A stretch of 64,000 bases of DNA, from assembly GCA_947683425.1 (NCBI GenBank), contig CANTUQ010000055.1, forward strand, positions 9,833,501-9,897,500, read 5' to 3'. The notes under the pieces are model-generated. The model was not told the DNA's origin, searched no databases, and worked only from the letters and a program-made list of their open reading frames with translations. The DNA is from Excoecaria cochinchinensis (Eukaryota; Streptophyta; Magnoliopsida; Malpighiales; Euphorbiaceae). This document shows, piece after piece, positions 1-11,762 of this stretch. Position 1 is the first letter of the stretch. The number at the start of each line of letters is the position of its first letter. A program made the position numbers and the translations under genes.

Positions 1-134
1 AATGTATGTGATCATTATATGATCACAATAAGTGTACAAACATATATGGAAATGTGACAGTGGTTAACAAAAAATGTGAATAAATGTGTATATAGCCTGC
101 ATCAGCAGAGTCATGGATAGATAAGCATGCCTAT
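1..134. other. Unassigned flank left of TG1
   Basis: AT-rich sequence with no recognisable coding. Its last five bases (130-134, CCTAT) are the left target-site duplication of TG1. Before that insertion it was continuous with 7059-7187. I see no LTR end or gene in it. Confidence 0.6.
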
Positions 135-2868
135 TGTAACACCCCGATACCCCCATTGGAAGGATATACCAGGGCGCCACGTGCACAGACTCATATAAAC
201 TTAAATACATATACATATACTCGAATAAGTTAAGAAAACAAAATACATTTAATCAAAAGGTAACAAATCCATGTATATATAACCATATAGTTTTACAAAA
301 AGGATAGTAAACATTAAATATATACATATACAAAATAAATCTTTTACAAAAATTACATTTCCAAAATCAGTTTCCATAAACAAAAATACAGCGGAAGACA
401 AAAACAAACTCCAACTATGGACTTCTAGTGGCCGACCTGCAGATGTCCGACTCCAAAATGAACCTGCCACCTACACGGGAAAAGAGCTCGTGCTAAGCGA
501 TAACGCTTAGTGGGGAGGAACAACACTTGTATGTACATATAATTGCAATAAATATATATGTAAGCTTAAAAAAATAACAAAAGCATATAAACATATACTA
601 CTCAGGCTTATAACAATTATTCATCATACACATGTATATCGGAAAGTAACCATTAATATCCAAGTAGTCAATATTCATGTATCAACAGGAATATAATCAT
701 ATAACCATTCATATCAGAATACAAGTATTACATTTCATCATGTCATAACGCATATACATATACCTGTAACATATATTCATATCATATAACTAATGGCTTC
801 ATATATCGATCTCATGTAATAACATCAAGTAATAGCCTGATTACTCGCTAACTAGTAGATATGGGTACTAATGATACTGATAGGACACAGTATCCCAAGC
901 ATATGGAGACATGAGTCTCAAAAAATTTTATAATCATGTATACCCGGAGGTATACCGGAGACCGAGGTCTCAAACATCTTAGATGACCAAAACGGGGCCC
1001 GCATATAACATATGACATATAGCAGCTGCACTCACAGCCTGATCCTTGATAAGCGCTTATCTATCCACAACTATGACTATCAGGCTCAGATAACTACTCA
1101 ATCATGTTCAGAAATAATTATTATATAATAGAGAAACATAACAAGTATAATTATACAATTAACACGTATACATGTATATTTACCATTTAATATAGACATA
1201 TTAACCATATACAAATCTTATTAAGAAAATATAATTTAGCAATTAATAGGCCATATAAGACAAATCATGTGTCATGTAATGAAAACCCATGTAAAAGAAG
1301 CTTATGAAATTAATTTTCAAAACAGGGCTAGAAAGGCGTCACTGTCGCGCTTGCGACAGTAGCCAAGGAAGAGAGGCTAGTCACGAGTCGCACATGCTAC
1401 CGCGACTCGTGACGCTAGCATCTCACAGGGAAGGGGTGGTCACGAGTCGTGATCCTCTCTCACGACTCGTGACGCCAACGCTTCACAGGAAAAAGAGGTC
1501 ACGAGTCATGATCCCCACTCACTACTCGTGACGCCAGGAGAAAAAGGGCACGAGTCGTGATCCTCGCACACGACTTGTGTCCTTCTCTCCCACAACCTCA
1601 CGTGTCGTGAGGCATCCTCACGACTCGTGAAGATGGCAAGTGACTTCCTCCAAGTCGTGCTACCCCATCACGACTCGGATCAATCTTCTACAGCACAGGC
1701 GAAATCTCACAATTGCGAGAAGTAAAAATTGCGGTTCTGTCGCGCTCGCGATTGCGACAGAATCGTAATTCCCAAAGCCGATGAAAAACACAGAGACTCT
1801 CAAAACTTAAAATCAAAACCCATTTTCCTAAAAATCATATAAGATGCTAAAACACATAAAAACGTACCTCCAATGCTCTCCAATCATGCTTAGAACAAAT
1901 ATAACTCAATTTACACAACAATTACACAAATTAAAACAAAATATATTAAGGTTGCATAAACCCAGAAATTCATCTCTTATTCATGTATGTTCAATCAAAA
2001 TAGACATGCAAACACTTATAACTCTATCATCTCAACTCATATACCCCAAATCTATTAACACATACTTTTACATGTATCAAAAACACACAATTAACAAATA
2101 ATTGCATATCAACTTAAGATCCAAAGAGAAATGGACAACCATTCTCAAACATACACAATCAAATGCAAACTCCCAAACCAATTTTATCCACAAATAACTC
2201 CCAAACCTGGTATAGAGCTTCAAAACTCCACTGTCTTCAAGCTACAACCTTTCCTTTTCCTTTATCCTTCCTCCTCTCTTCAGATTCTTACAAGCAACCA
2301 ACCAAAACCAAAGCTTAGTTAATCCATAAACAAAACCAAACCATACAGTCCAGTATCAAACCCGCAGAAGGAGAAGAAGAAGAAGATCCAAACCAAATAA
2401 CACAGCCCCTTACCTCTTGGAACTCCTCAAATCTCAAACCCTAACTCAAAGATTGAAGAACAGCACATGCAAGACTTGAGAGCAGAAATGGAGAAGAGAA
2501 AAAGCAAAAGAACGTGAGAGAGAAAAGGAGAGGGGCAAAACCAAATAGCTTGCACGGGAAGCTAAGATTTCCAGCCTTCCCTCTCTCTGCTCCTTTCAAA
2601 TCCCCATTAATGCACCCAACAACCTAGCCACTTGTCACTCATTCATTGGACCTCTTTTACAACTTTCTTGACTTTTGCTTCAAGTCCTTGGTTTTTCCCT
2701 TATAAATCCTTATAAATTACCAATTGATCACTAATAAAAATTCTTTCTCTAAATACTTTAAATACTCTTCAATTAAGTCCTTAATCCACTTGCATAAATT
2801 ACAAAAATACCCCTTTAATAATCCAATTACAGATGCAATTTCTACTAGGCAATATTTGCGATGTGATA
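135..2868 (-). repeat. TG1 3' LTR
   Basis: 2734 bp, starting TGTAACACCCCGATACCC on the plus strand and matching 4281-7053 along its whole length with many scattered differences. It holds the hairpin CTAAGCGATAACGCTTAG at 493-510 next to a second inverted repeat (474-493), an array of CACGACTCGTG-type palindromes (1335-1765), and a splice-donor-like AGAG/GTAAGG on the minus strand at 2413. No protein is convincingly encoded. Confidence 0.9.
1335..1765. repeat. GC-rich palindrome array in TG1 3' LTR
   Basis: Repeated copies of CACGAGTCGTGA and TCACGACTCGTGACGCC about 30-60 bp apart, each a near-perfect palindrome, plus CTGTCGCGCTTGCGACAG-like units at both ends. The surrounding LTR is AT-rich, so the array stands out. 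The same array in the other LTR (5490-5960) shows many CG-to-TG/CA changes, as expected for methylated CpG decay. Confidence 0.8.
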
Positions 2869-2904
2869 ACTCTCTCCCCCTTAAGAAATTTCATCGTCGA
2901 AATT
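2869..2904 (-). promoter_or_regulatory. TG1 polypurine tract and adjacent hairpin
   Basis: On the minus strand a purine run (AAGGGGGAGAGA) lies directly upstream of the 3' LTR, the expected plus-strand primer. Immediately before it is AATTTCGACGATGAAATT (2887-2904), a decayed form of the AATTTCG-AGGA-CGAAATT hairpin found at the same place in TK, TG2 and TRI. Confidence 0.75.
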
Positions 2905-2964
2905 TCCCCGCTAACCACTTACATCCCAAATACCAAAACCGAACTCAAACAGAAACTTAACCAA

Positions 2965-4155
2965 TTAACACTTACCGGAAGGACCTGCAGCCTCTGGAGT
3001 ATCTTCTCTAATCATCGCGTAGACTCTAGCCAAAGCATACTCTCCCGTAGTCCCTGGCCGATGCACGATTTCCGATGGCGCCTGAGGGGCTCTACTTCTA
3101 TCCCGATTGCTTCTGGTTGTATTTGATCTACCTCCACCCGCTTTACTTCCTTGTTGACTCTTATTCTCTTGCCGATTGGGACAATTAGCAAACCGATGCT
3201 CCATACTTCTGCACTTGAAGCCTACATCTGTGATTTTGCGACATGTACCCCAATGGTACCTTTGGCAATGCTCACACTCCGGTGCTCTATTTCCTCTACT
3301 CGCGGGCGGTGCTACAGTTCCCACCTCAGAAGGCACTTAAGCAGTCCCTCTAGTTCCTTGTCCGATCGGGGCACCTTTGGACTTCTTGTTACTAGCAACT
3401 CCACCATCCGGTGCTCTCCTCTTCTATTCTATTCTTTGCTTCACCATTTCGGATTCTTCCAACTTTATCACTACAGCCACTAACTGATAGTATCCAACCG
3501 AATGCATAACTGCCATGGCTAACAATGGACCTCTAATGACTTCTCTTAAGCCACCCTGAAAATGTTGGCACTTAAAGTCTTTCGTCAGCAGCAGTTCGGG
3601 CACATACTTGGTCAATCGACTAAACACTTTCTCGTAGTCGCTGATCGATAAGTTTCTCCATTTCAAATTGATAAATTCATTCCACTTTTCCTCTCGGTAG
3701 GCCTTGGTCACATATTTCTGCTCAAACTCTTTCACAAAGAACTCCTATGTCAATTCAGCTGGTCTCTGGTGATTGAGAAGCACAAGGTTCCACCAATCAT
3801 ATGCTGATCCTTGCAAAAGCGATACAGCACAAGTCACTCGTTGATGCGGAGGGCAAGCTATCTCTTGTAGAATCCGATCAGTTCTCTTTAACCAGAATTC
3901 CGCCATATCTGATTCGTCCAAAGAGGTTCCATGGAATTCTTTAGCTCCCCTTTTCCTTATAAGCTCAGAAGGAGCCTTAGGAGCAGTCAATCTGTCTACC
4001 ACTTGAAGTAAACCTTGCACTAATGTCGGATCAAAACCCTGACCTTCTACTGGTGCACGCTTACGTGCAGGCCTATCCTGTCCGACCGGATTACTTCCAA
4101 CCGGATTCACACTTTCCATCTCGTCGCCCATAAACTCACTTGGATCCGACTCCAT
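2965..4155 (-). pseudogene. gag: TG1 gag, broken by three in-frame stops
   Basis: The reading frame starts at ATG 4155 (MESDPSEFMGDEM...) and runs to 2965, about 396 codons. It is interrupted by stops at 3745-3747, 3424-3426 and 3337-3339 with no frameshift. The middle part matches the retrotransposon gag domain (the DRLTAPKAPSEL, LLQGSAYDWW and KEFEQKYVTKAYRE regions). The C-terminal part has a first zinc-binding motif CEHCQRYHWGTC and a second knuckle in which the first cysteine is replaced by Gly (GFKCRSMEHRFANC). Gag would form the particle and package RNA. No protease follows, so there is no gag-pol. This copy is dead; frame and order match the gag of TG2. Confidence 0.88.
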
Positions 4156-4190
4156 CTAGACACAACATAAAATAACATCTGCATTAGGCC
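4156..4190 (-). promoter_or_regulatory. Splice-acceptor-like sequence at the TG1 gag start
   Basis: Read on the minus strand, CCTAATGC (CTAAT at 4187-4183) is followed by a T-rich stretch ending GTGTCTAG directly before the gag ATG. This is the layout of a plant branch point plus 3' splice site. The equivalent positions in TG2, TG3 and TK look the same. A donor-like AGAG/GTAAGG lies in the LTR (5' LTR copy at 6597). Splicing itself is inferred. Confidence 0.5.
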
Positions 4191-4265
4191 ATGACTCTAG
4201 ACAGACTCTCATGTAAAGACTCTATACTCAAATAATCACATAGAACCAGAACTGACTAAACCGGT

Positions 4266-4277
4266 GCTCTGATACCA
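4266..4277 (-). other. TG1 primer binding site (initiator tRNA-Met type)
   Basis: Minus-strand TGGTATCAGAGC lies three bases from the 5' LTR end. This is the sequence typical of plant Ty3/gypsy and copia elements primed by initiator tRNA-Met. Confidence 0.85.
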
Positions 4278-4280
4278 AGC

Positions 4281-7053
4281 TGTCACACCCCGATACCCCC
4301 ATTGGAAGGATATACCGGGACGCCACGTGCACAGACTCATATACGAACTCAAATACATATACATATATTCGAATAAGTTAAGAAAACAAAATACATTTAA
4401 TCAAAAGGTAACAAATCCATGTATATATAACCATATATTTTACAAAAAGGATAGTAAACATTAAACATATACATATACAAAATAAATCTTTTACAAAAAT
4501 TACATTTCCAAAATCAGTTTCCATAAACAAAAATAAAGCGTAAGACAAAAACAAACTCCAACTATGGACTTCTAGTGGCCGACCTGTAGATGTCCGACTC
4601 CAAAATGAACCTGCCACCTACACGGGAAAAGAGCCCGTGCTAAGCGATAATGCTTAGTGGGGAGGAACAACACTTGTATGTACATATAATTGCAATAAAA
4701 ATATATGTAAGCTTAAAAAAATAACAAAAGCATATAAACATATACTACTCAAGCTTATAACAATTATTCATCATACATATGTATATCGGAAAGTAACCAT
4801 TCATATCCAAGGAGTCAATATTCATGTATCAACAGGAATATAATCATATAACCATTCATATCAGAATACAAGTGTTACATTTCATCATGTCATAATGCAT
4901 ATACATATACATATACATATACATGTAACATATATTCATATCATATAACTAATGCCTTCTTATATCGATCTCATGTAATAACCTCAAGTAATAGCCTGAT
5001 TACTCGCTAACTAGTGGATACGGGTACTAATGATACTGATAGGACACAGTATCCCAAGCATATGGAGAGATGAGTCTCAAAACATTTTATAATCATGTAT
5101 ACCCGGAGGTATATCAGAGACCGAGGTCTCAAACATCTTATATGACCCAAATTGGGCCCGTATATAACATATGACATATAGCAACTGCACTCACACCCTG
5201 ACCCTTGATAAGCGCTTATCTATCCACTACTATGACTATCAGGCTCAAATAACTACTCAATCATGTTCAGAAATAATGATCATATAATAGAGAAAAATAG
5301 CAAGTATAATTGTACAATTAACACATATACATGTATATTTACCATTTAATATAGACGTATTAACCATATACAAATCTTATTAAGAACATATAATTTAGCA
5401 ATTAATAGGCCATATAAGACAAATCATGTGTCATGTAATGAAAACCCATGTAAAAGAAGCTTATGAAATTCATTTTCAAAACCGGCAGGAAAGGCGTCAC
5501 TGTCGCGCTCTCGACAAGGAGTCGTGCTCGCGACAGTAGCCAAGGAAGAAAGGCCACTCACGAGTCGCACATGCTATCGCGACTCGTAACGCTAGCGTCT
5601 CGTAGGGAAGGGGTGGTCATGAGTCATGATCCTCTCTCATGACTCGTGATGCCAACGTTTTGCAGGAAGTGGAGGTCACGAGTCGTAATCCCCACTCACG
5701 ACTTGTGACGCCAGGAGAAAAAGGGAACGAGTCGTGATCCTCGCTCACGAGTCATGTCCTTCTCTCCCACAACCTCACGTGTCGTGAGGCATCCTTACAA
5801 CTGGTGAAGATGGCAAATGACTTCCTCCGAGTCGTGCTACCCCATCACGACTCGGATCAATCTTTTACAGCACAGGCGAAATCCCGCCATTGCGAGAAGT
5901 AGAAATTATGGTTTTGTAGCGCTCGCGATGGATGTCGCGATTGTGACAGAATCATAATTCCCAAACCCGATGAAAATCACAGAGACTCTCAAAACATAAA
6001 ATTAAAACCCATTTTCCTAAAAATCATATAAGATGCTAAAACACATAAAAACGTACCTCCAATGCTCTCCAATCATGTTTATAACAAATATAACTCAATT
6101 TACACAACAATTACGCAAATCAAAACAACATATATTAAGGTTGCCTAAACCCAGCAATTCATCTCTTATTCATGTATGTTCATTCAAAATAGACATGCAA
6201 ACACTTGTAACTCTATCATCTCAACTCATATACCCCAAATCTATTAACACATACTTTTACATGTATCAAAAGCACACAATTAACAAATAATTGCATATCA
6301 ACTTAAGATCCAAAGAGAAATGGACAACCATTCTCAAACATACACAGTTAAATGCAAACTCCTAAACCAATTATATCCACAAATAACTCCCAAACCTGGT
6401 ATGGAGCTTCTAAAATCCATTGTCTTCGAGCTACAACCTTTCCTTTTCCTTTATCTTTCCTCCTCTCTTCAGATTCTTGCAAGCAACCAACCAAAACCAA
6501 AGCTTAGTTAATCCATAAACAAAACCATACAGTCCAGTATCAAACCCACAGAAGGAGAAGAAGAAGAAGATCCAAACCAAATAACACAGCCCCTTACCTC
6601 TTGGAAATCCTCAAATCTCAAACCCTAACTCAAAGATTGAAGAACAGCACATGCAAGACTTGAGAGCAGAAATGGAGAAAAGAAAGAGCAAAAGAACGTG
6701 AGAGAGAAAGGGAGAGGGGCAAAACCAGATAGATTCCATGGGAAGCTAAGATTTCTAGCCTTCCCTCTCTCTACTCCTTTCAAATCCCCATTAATGCACC
6801 CAACAACCTAGCCACTTATCACTCATTCATTGGACCTCCTTTACAACTTTCTTGACTTTTGCTTCAAGTCCTTGGTTTTTCCCTTATAAATCCTTATAAA
6901 TTACCAATTGATGACTAATAAAAATTCTTTCTCTAAATACTTTAAATACTCTTCAATTAAGTCCTTAATCCACTTGCATAAATTACCAAAATACCCCTTT
7001 TAATAATCCAATTACACATACAATTTTTACTAGGCCATATTTGGGATGTGACA
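4281..7053 (-). repeat. TG1 5' LTR
   Basis: 2773 bp, ending GGGATGTGACA on the plus strand and followed by the duplicated CCTAT. It has the same internal landmarks as the left copy: hairpin at 4640-4657 with CACGGG/CCCGTG at 4621-4638, palindrome array at 5490-5960, and donor-like GTAAGG at 6597. Many substitutions separate the two copies, so this insertion is older than TG2. Confidence 0.9.
5490..5960. repeat. GC-rich palindrome array in TG1 5' LTR
   Basis: Counterpart of 1335-1765, with TCACGAGTCGTGA-type palindromes and GTCGCG/CGCGAC units. Several units have CG changed to TG or CA relative to the other copy. Confidence 0.75.
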
Positions 7054-7058
7054 CCTAT

Positions 7059-7187
7059 AGGGTCTTTTATTACTACAGCCTATGCGTTGGGCCTCGAATG
7101 GGTCCCTATGTGGCTCTCGATCCTGTTTGGATTCCTATGCATTTTAGATCCTATTTGGACCCCTATGTGTGATTATACCTTCAGGTA
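7059..7187. other. Short unassigned spacer
   Basis: This sits between the TG1 duplication and the start of the OG1 LTR. It has two imperfect copies of a GATCCT(A/G)TTTGGA...CCTATG unit. No gene is seen. It was joined to 1-134 before TG1 inserted. Confidence 0.5.
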
Positions 7188-7830
7188 TGTGACGCGCATC
7201 GAACCCCTGTGGGGCCTTTTTCCCATCGGCCATCTCTAGAAATAAAAAAAAAAGCTAAAAAATTCCAATTTAAAATATTCAAAGCTTAATTAATTATTTG
7301 GACCCCTATTTATCCTTAGTGATAAAGTGATTTTAAATAATATTTAGATATAAAATCCAATATCTTTAATTTATCTTTAAGGATAAATATCTTAATCTAT
7401 TAGATTTATCCCCAAAAAAATAGAATCTGAATTATCTAAAATAAAAAAAGAAATCAACGAAAAAGAAAAAATTCAATTCCGGTTTCAAGTCTCGACCGAC
7501 GGGCATCCCTTACCTGAGGGACGGGCGTCGATCAGCAGGGATTAGAAGACCTAACCTGTCTAGCGACAGATAGCTACTCGTGCAAGAGAGATGGGCATCC
7601 CTCAGATGGGGCACCCACTCAAGCGAGCGATGGGCGTCTCTTGGGTGAGAAACGGGATCCACCCAGCCTTCGACGTATCCAATGGGCCTCCTAGTTGATA
7701 GACAATGGCTAACCAAAAAAGAAAATTCTTTCGATGAAAAGGCATTTTTCCAAAATAAAAGAGACTCAAAAGGTATCGATATACTCATTGGGTAACTTTG
7801 ATTCGGGCTGCCTCGGGACCCCGTATGTAC
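7188..7830 (-). repeat. OG1 3' LTR, Tat/Ogre-type, internally shortened
   Basis: The plus-strand left end TGTGACGCGC matches the LTR start of OGL (45360), and the right end GTATGTACA is followed by a pyrimidine tract that is a minus-strand polypurine tract. At 643 bp it is far shorter than the related OG2 LTR (2.5 kb). Its first 60 bases, read on the minus strand, align with the OG2 LTR start at 9234. It carries GACGGGCGTC- and CGATGGGCGTC-type GC-rich repeats. A large internal deletion is the simplest explanation. Confidence 0.7.
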
Positions 7831-7984
7831 AGTTTCCCCCAATTTTGGGAAAAATAGTGCACTAGTGTCTAGATGAGCCAAAATTCAGAGAAAAGGAAAG
7901 AAGCATGTACCTGAGGCAGTCCTTACCTTTCACATTGCTGTTTCAAGATCGCAAATTGTGGCTTATATTTATCTCCACAGAGTC

Positions 7985-8575
7985 ATTCTGAAGACTTTAG
8001 TCAAATCTTTTCGGCATATGATTGTCGCCATCATGACCTTAGCATATGATTATCACCACCGATTCATCCTATAGACTACTCTTAAACCATCTAGCATATG
8101 ATTGTGGCCATCAGGATATCTTGAAAACTACAGATAATCTATCTGGTATATGATTATCACCATCAAGATCTCGGCATATGATTATCGCCTTCATGCCGTA
8201 GGCATATAATTATCACCATGACTTGTTCTGTAGGCTATATTTTATCTGTCCAGCATATGATTGTCGCCATGACTTATTTTGTAGGCTACAGTTTATCTGT
8301 CTAGCATATAATTGTCGCCTTCGAGACATCGGCATATGATTATCGCCATAGAGCCATAAGTATATGATTTTGCCACATCTCATTTGATATACTGCAGTTG
8401 GTCTGTCCGGCATATGATTGTCAACTTTGAGACACCGGTAAATGATTGTTGCCGTAGAGCCATAGGCATATGATTGTTGCCACGTCTCGTTTGATATACA
8501 GTAGTTGGTATGTTCGGCATATGATTGTCACCGTTAAGCCATAGGCATATGCCACGTGTCATTTGATATACTGCA
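7985..8575. repeat. CATATGATT(G/A)TCGCC minisatellite in the OG1 3' UTR
   Basis: About 15 copies of a GGCATATGATTGTCGCC core with alternating spacers of roughly 27, 28 and 51 bases, giving a higher-order period near 107 bp (clearest between 8160 and 8560). A minisatellite at this place, just upstream of the polypurine tract, is a known feature of Ogre/Tat 3' untranslated regions. Confidence 0.85.
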
Positions 8576-8744
8576 GTTGACGTAGCTTATCATTAACGCT
8601 ACCGAGTTGTTATGGTGGGCTTCACTCTTGATTCGTGATATAGACTATTGAGGTGTACTCTCTGTAATTTCAAAGAATTGTCAATAATTTATTGCATTAA
8701 CTAAATCTTCCAAAACATGCATTCAATCTCATGTTTATTTCCCA

Positions 8745-8745
<1 letters not shown>

Positions 8746-8779
<34 letters not shown>

Positions 8780-8810
8780 TTTTTTTATTTTATTATTATT
8801 ATTTCTTATT
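8746..8810. repeat. TTA microsatellite and T-rich tract
   Basis: At least nine TTA units, then a T-rich stretch with further TTA units. No other function is visible. Confidence 0.9.
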
Positions 8811-8858
8811 ATGTACTTTTAAAGCAAAGTGAAATTTGAATGAAACATAAAAATGCAA

Positions 8859-9233
8859 CTAAATAATGTAAATTTTATCCATCAAAAGATATATAAATAC
8901 AAGTCTCCCTGAATGTATACTACAGTGGGGAATAATCAGAAGGCTCGTCCGGGTTTTGGTAGATATCCGACACATGAATAGGCTAAGCACTGGATGTTGT
9001 CGGCCCTGCCCAGGAGGATGGTCTGTCTCCGGAGGTCGAGGGGCCGACTCTAGAGGTTGAGGATCCGGCTCTGACGGCTGGCTGCTGGTGAGTGACATCC
9101 GCAGATCAAAGTGCTGCTCGTGGAGGGTACTGGAACTGAATCCGAGCATACCTCTCCAGAAAAGGTTATGCACAAGCCCTAAGGAACTGCAGGAACATGC
9201 TAACCACTCACATTAGCTCCGAAAAAGCCCCGT
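8859..9233 (-). pseudogene. Remnant of an OG1 ORF, product not recognised
   Basis: A minus-strand frame of 104 codons (from 9173) with a Pro/Ser-rich segment containing SEPDPQPLESAPRPPETDHP, and a second frame upstream that reads LQFLRAC- and PFLERYARIQF-like pieces. Its place between pol and the 3' LTR suits the end of an extra ORF of a Tat-type element. I do not recognise a family with confidence; frame changes suggest decay. Confidence 0.35.
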
Positions 9234-10087
9234 TATAGACTCTGGGTCTTGAGGCAGTTTGTATCAGAGTTACCTGATGAAGACATCAATGTCTTTTTTC
9301 AGACAAATGGATGAAAGTTGTGAGTTTTCATTCTCCGATTTTATAAGGATTGAGGATTTTTTCTCGACAATAGGAGATTTTGAGGAATCAGGGGAGTTAA
9401 TATTTTGGAAAATAGGTTTTGCTCCACCAACAGGTATACCGTCAGTAAAAGCGACGGCCATCGCTGGGCGGCCCGTCCCTCGCTTGAGTGGCGTATGCCC
9501 CTCACGAGAAACGGGTCATCTCTCAAGGGAGCGATGCCCATCGCTCGCATGAGAGACCTGTCTCTCACGACGAGCACCGGCTGTTGCTCACTTGGAGAGC
9601 CCTATCTCTCACAGGAGCGATGCTCGTCGCTCATAAGAGAGACCCATCTTTCGCGACGAGCACCGGCTGTCACTCACTTGCGGAGTCTATCTCTCGCGTG
9701 GAACAACGGCCATTGCCCGTGGAAGAGATGCCCGTTTCTCGCGAGAGATGACTGTCTCTCTTGATTTCGTCTCTCGTGAGGGGCCCGCCGACTAAATGAC
9801 CAAGCGTACCCCTATCAGCGACACCCATCGGTACTCCCCCGACGCCCATCGGTCGAAGATCTGATGTTATTTGAGCGAGATTTTCCAGATTCTTTTGGAG
9901 ATCTCCCAATATTTCCAAAATATTTCCTAAATCTTTTCAAAATCTTTTAAATCTTTTCAAATATTTAAAAATCTTAGATTTGATTTTGAGGATATTCTGC
10001 AAATCATTCGGTTTTGATTTTGATTTTATAAATCTTTTTCAAATTTAAATTCTAAATTTAAATTTATTTGAATGGTTTTCCTAAACC

Positions 10088-10095
10088 TATAAATA
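10088..10095 (+). promoter_or_regulatory. TATA box of OG2 LTR
   Basis: CCTATAAATAGGGGACGG is a strong plant TATA context about 850 bases into the LTR. It would start the element RNA near 10120, leaving a 1.6-kb R-U5. Confidence 0.65.
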
Positions 10096-11370
10096 GGGGA
10101 CGGAAGCTCATTGTTCGGGGTTGGCAGTTTTGACCAAAAAGAATATTTAGCAATTTTTACAAAATATTTTCCTACAAAAGTTTTCTTGCTTTCATTTTTC
10201 ATCAAAATATTCTTCCAATTTAGGCAAATCCGGGGGAACGACGTTAATTCGTTTCTATCTGATCCAGCCATTTTAGTATAAAAACGTCGAGAGAGAAAAA
10301 TATAATTTTCTTTTCTTGATTTGTTTTCAAAACACGGTTTTTGTAGTCCAAAAATCTTCTGAAAATCACACATCACGGATCAATCCTTGTAGAACTCGAG
10401 GAATGAAAACCATGCAACATTCACCTTTAAAGGTAATATTCCGAGGGTAAACATTCTGGATCGATATCCTTCACATTTAATAATTTCATTCGGATTTTAC
10501 ACATAAAAACTTATTTTATTTAAAATAAAATAATTTTTTGCTTGAGTTGCTGCATTTTTCTGGATTTGGAGTGACCGACGGGTAGAGGATCCACTGATAG
10601 CTGTCGCTCACCCGAGCGACGGGTCATCGAGAGTTTCTACCTCCACCCATCGGTCAGCCCAAGGACGCCCGTCGCTCGCGTGCCATGGGATATCCCTAGG
10701 CCTTTTCTTCTCCCTTTCCTCCCTTTCTTTCACCACTTATTTTCTTATTATCTTTGTGATAATTCTTCACTTTTTTTTATATAATTTATTTTGCGTTAAT
10801 TGTAGCACTAACATGATTCTTATTTTGTGAGTTTCATTGATTTATGTGGTGGATTTGGGTTATATTAAATGGAGGACACCGCAATGATTTGAGAATCTTC
10901 ACTCGAGTTCATTCTCTTACCCTTATCCTTTTTTTTATCTTATGCATTATTATTGTAAATATTATTTCATTCCGCTAATACATGAAAATGGTTAAACATT
11001 TATAGTAATTGAATTTGGATTTTCATTAATAAATTGAGGACTAATGTCCTGTTTTTTCAGTTCAAATCGTTTTTGTAAAATGTGCATGCAAGGACCAATG
11101 TCCTCATTTTTAACGAGTATCTCGATTTATGTATGACTCAGATGCTATTTATAATGGGGGTTGTATTCTGCCCCTAGTTTTGTATTAATTTATTTTCAAA
11201 TAATTTATTTTAATTTTGCTCCTATTTATCGCATTCCTTGTATGGCCAACTTGCACTTTAATTAATTTCATTAAATTGAATGAGAAATGGGATAAAACGT
11301 TAAATTCAAAACTCAATTATAACTTTAATTCAAGGTATGAATAAATGGAAAGTCTCAAACCTTCTCTAAT

Positions 11371-11680
11371 CTTAGGCTCAACGAGGTTAGAGGACCATCT
11401 CAATGTTTCATTCGGATGGGGTCTCCAAAATATCTCTTGTTGCCCAAAAAAGGCCCAATTTGCATAATCCTAGGCTCCAAAAGGTTAGAGGAGCATCTCA
11501 ATATTTTATTGGGATGGGGCCTCTAAAATATCTCTGGCTTGCCCAAAATGGATGCATATGCGCTGTCTTAGGCTCACTAAGGCTAGACGACATTTCTCAA
11601 TGTTCTATTGGGTGGCGACTCCAAGAAACCTGCTTGTTGTCCAAAATAGATGCCCTTGTAATCTCTTGCAAGTTTTTATG
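11371..11680 (+). repeat. Three tandem 98-bp units in OG2 LTR
   Basis: The units start with (C/T)TAGGCTC..AAGGTTAGAGG near 11371, 11470 and 11568. Each continues CATCTCAATGTTTTATTGGGTGG...CTCC...TTGCCCAAAA with 75-90 percent similarity by eye. The third unit matches the reverse complement of the OGL LTR near 45545-45610. Confidence 0.8.
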
Positions 11681-11744
11681 AACCTCTCTCAATCACCCTA
11701 AGGGGGGGTTTTCGGGGCCTCTCGGGGTTCGGCGCACGTCACAA

Positions 11745-11762
11745 TGGCGACTCCGCTGGGGA
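11745..11762 (+). other. OG2 primer binding site (tRNA-Arg type)
   Basis: TGGCGACTCCGCTGGGGA lies one base after the LTR end. This is the type of site described for Ogre/Tat elements and assigned to tRNA-Arg. The OGL site (52990-53007) differs by a single base. Confidence 0.8.

Larger units (their letters stand above)
135..7053 (-). mobile_element. TG1: gag-only LTR retrotransposon (TR-GAG-like), complete ends
   Basis: Two long terminal repeats (135-2868 and 4281-7053) flank a 1412-bp internal region that encodes only a gag relative. The ends are TG...CA-type (the copy at 2868 ends TA), and CCTAT is duplicated at 130-134 and 7054-7058. The primer site next to the right LTR and the purine tract next to the left LTR place transcription on the minus strand. 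There is no protease, RT, RNase H or integrase, so movement would need enzymes from another element. The gag resembles that of TG2 and TG3 in this window. The TR-GAG label is inferred from architecture. Confidence 0.9.
7831..9233 (-). mobile_element. OG1: 3' internal end of a Tat/Ogre-type element
   Basis: It begins with GTTTCCCCCAATTTTGGG, the minus-strand polypurine tract, followed by GATGAGCCAAAATTCAGAGAA, close to the same part of OGL (47790-47850). It continues through a minisatellite, a TTA microsatellite and a coding remnant. The rest of the element is missing: at 9234 a plus-strand LTR (OG2) begins. Whether this is nesting or recombination cannot be decided from the window. Confidence 0.65.
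9234..11743 (+). repeat. OG2 5' LTR, Tat/Ogre-type
   Basis: The left end (TATAGACTCTGGGTCTTGAGG) aligns base by base with the reverse complement of the OG1 LTR end. The right end CGCACGTCACA is followed by a primer site. It contains a GC-rich repeat block (9450-9790) with an 88-bp direct duplication, a TATA box (10088), an AT-rich region, further CGACGGG repeats (10570-10690) and three 98-bp tandem units (11371-11680). The first dinucleotide is TA rather than TG, probably a mutation. No 3' partner LTR lies in the window. Confidence 0.75.

Noticed and set aside
7510..7881. Minus-strand 123-codon ORF across the OG1 LTR end
   Set aside because: It crosses the LTR/internal border and the purine tract, and the related OG2 LTR does not keep the frame.
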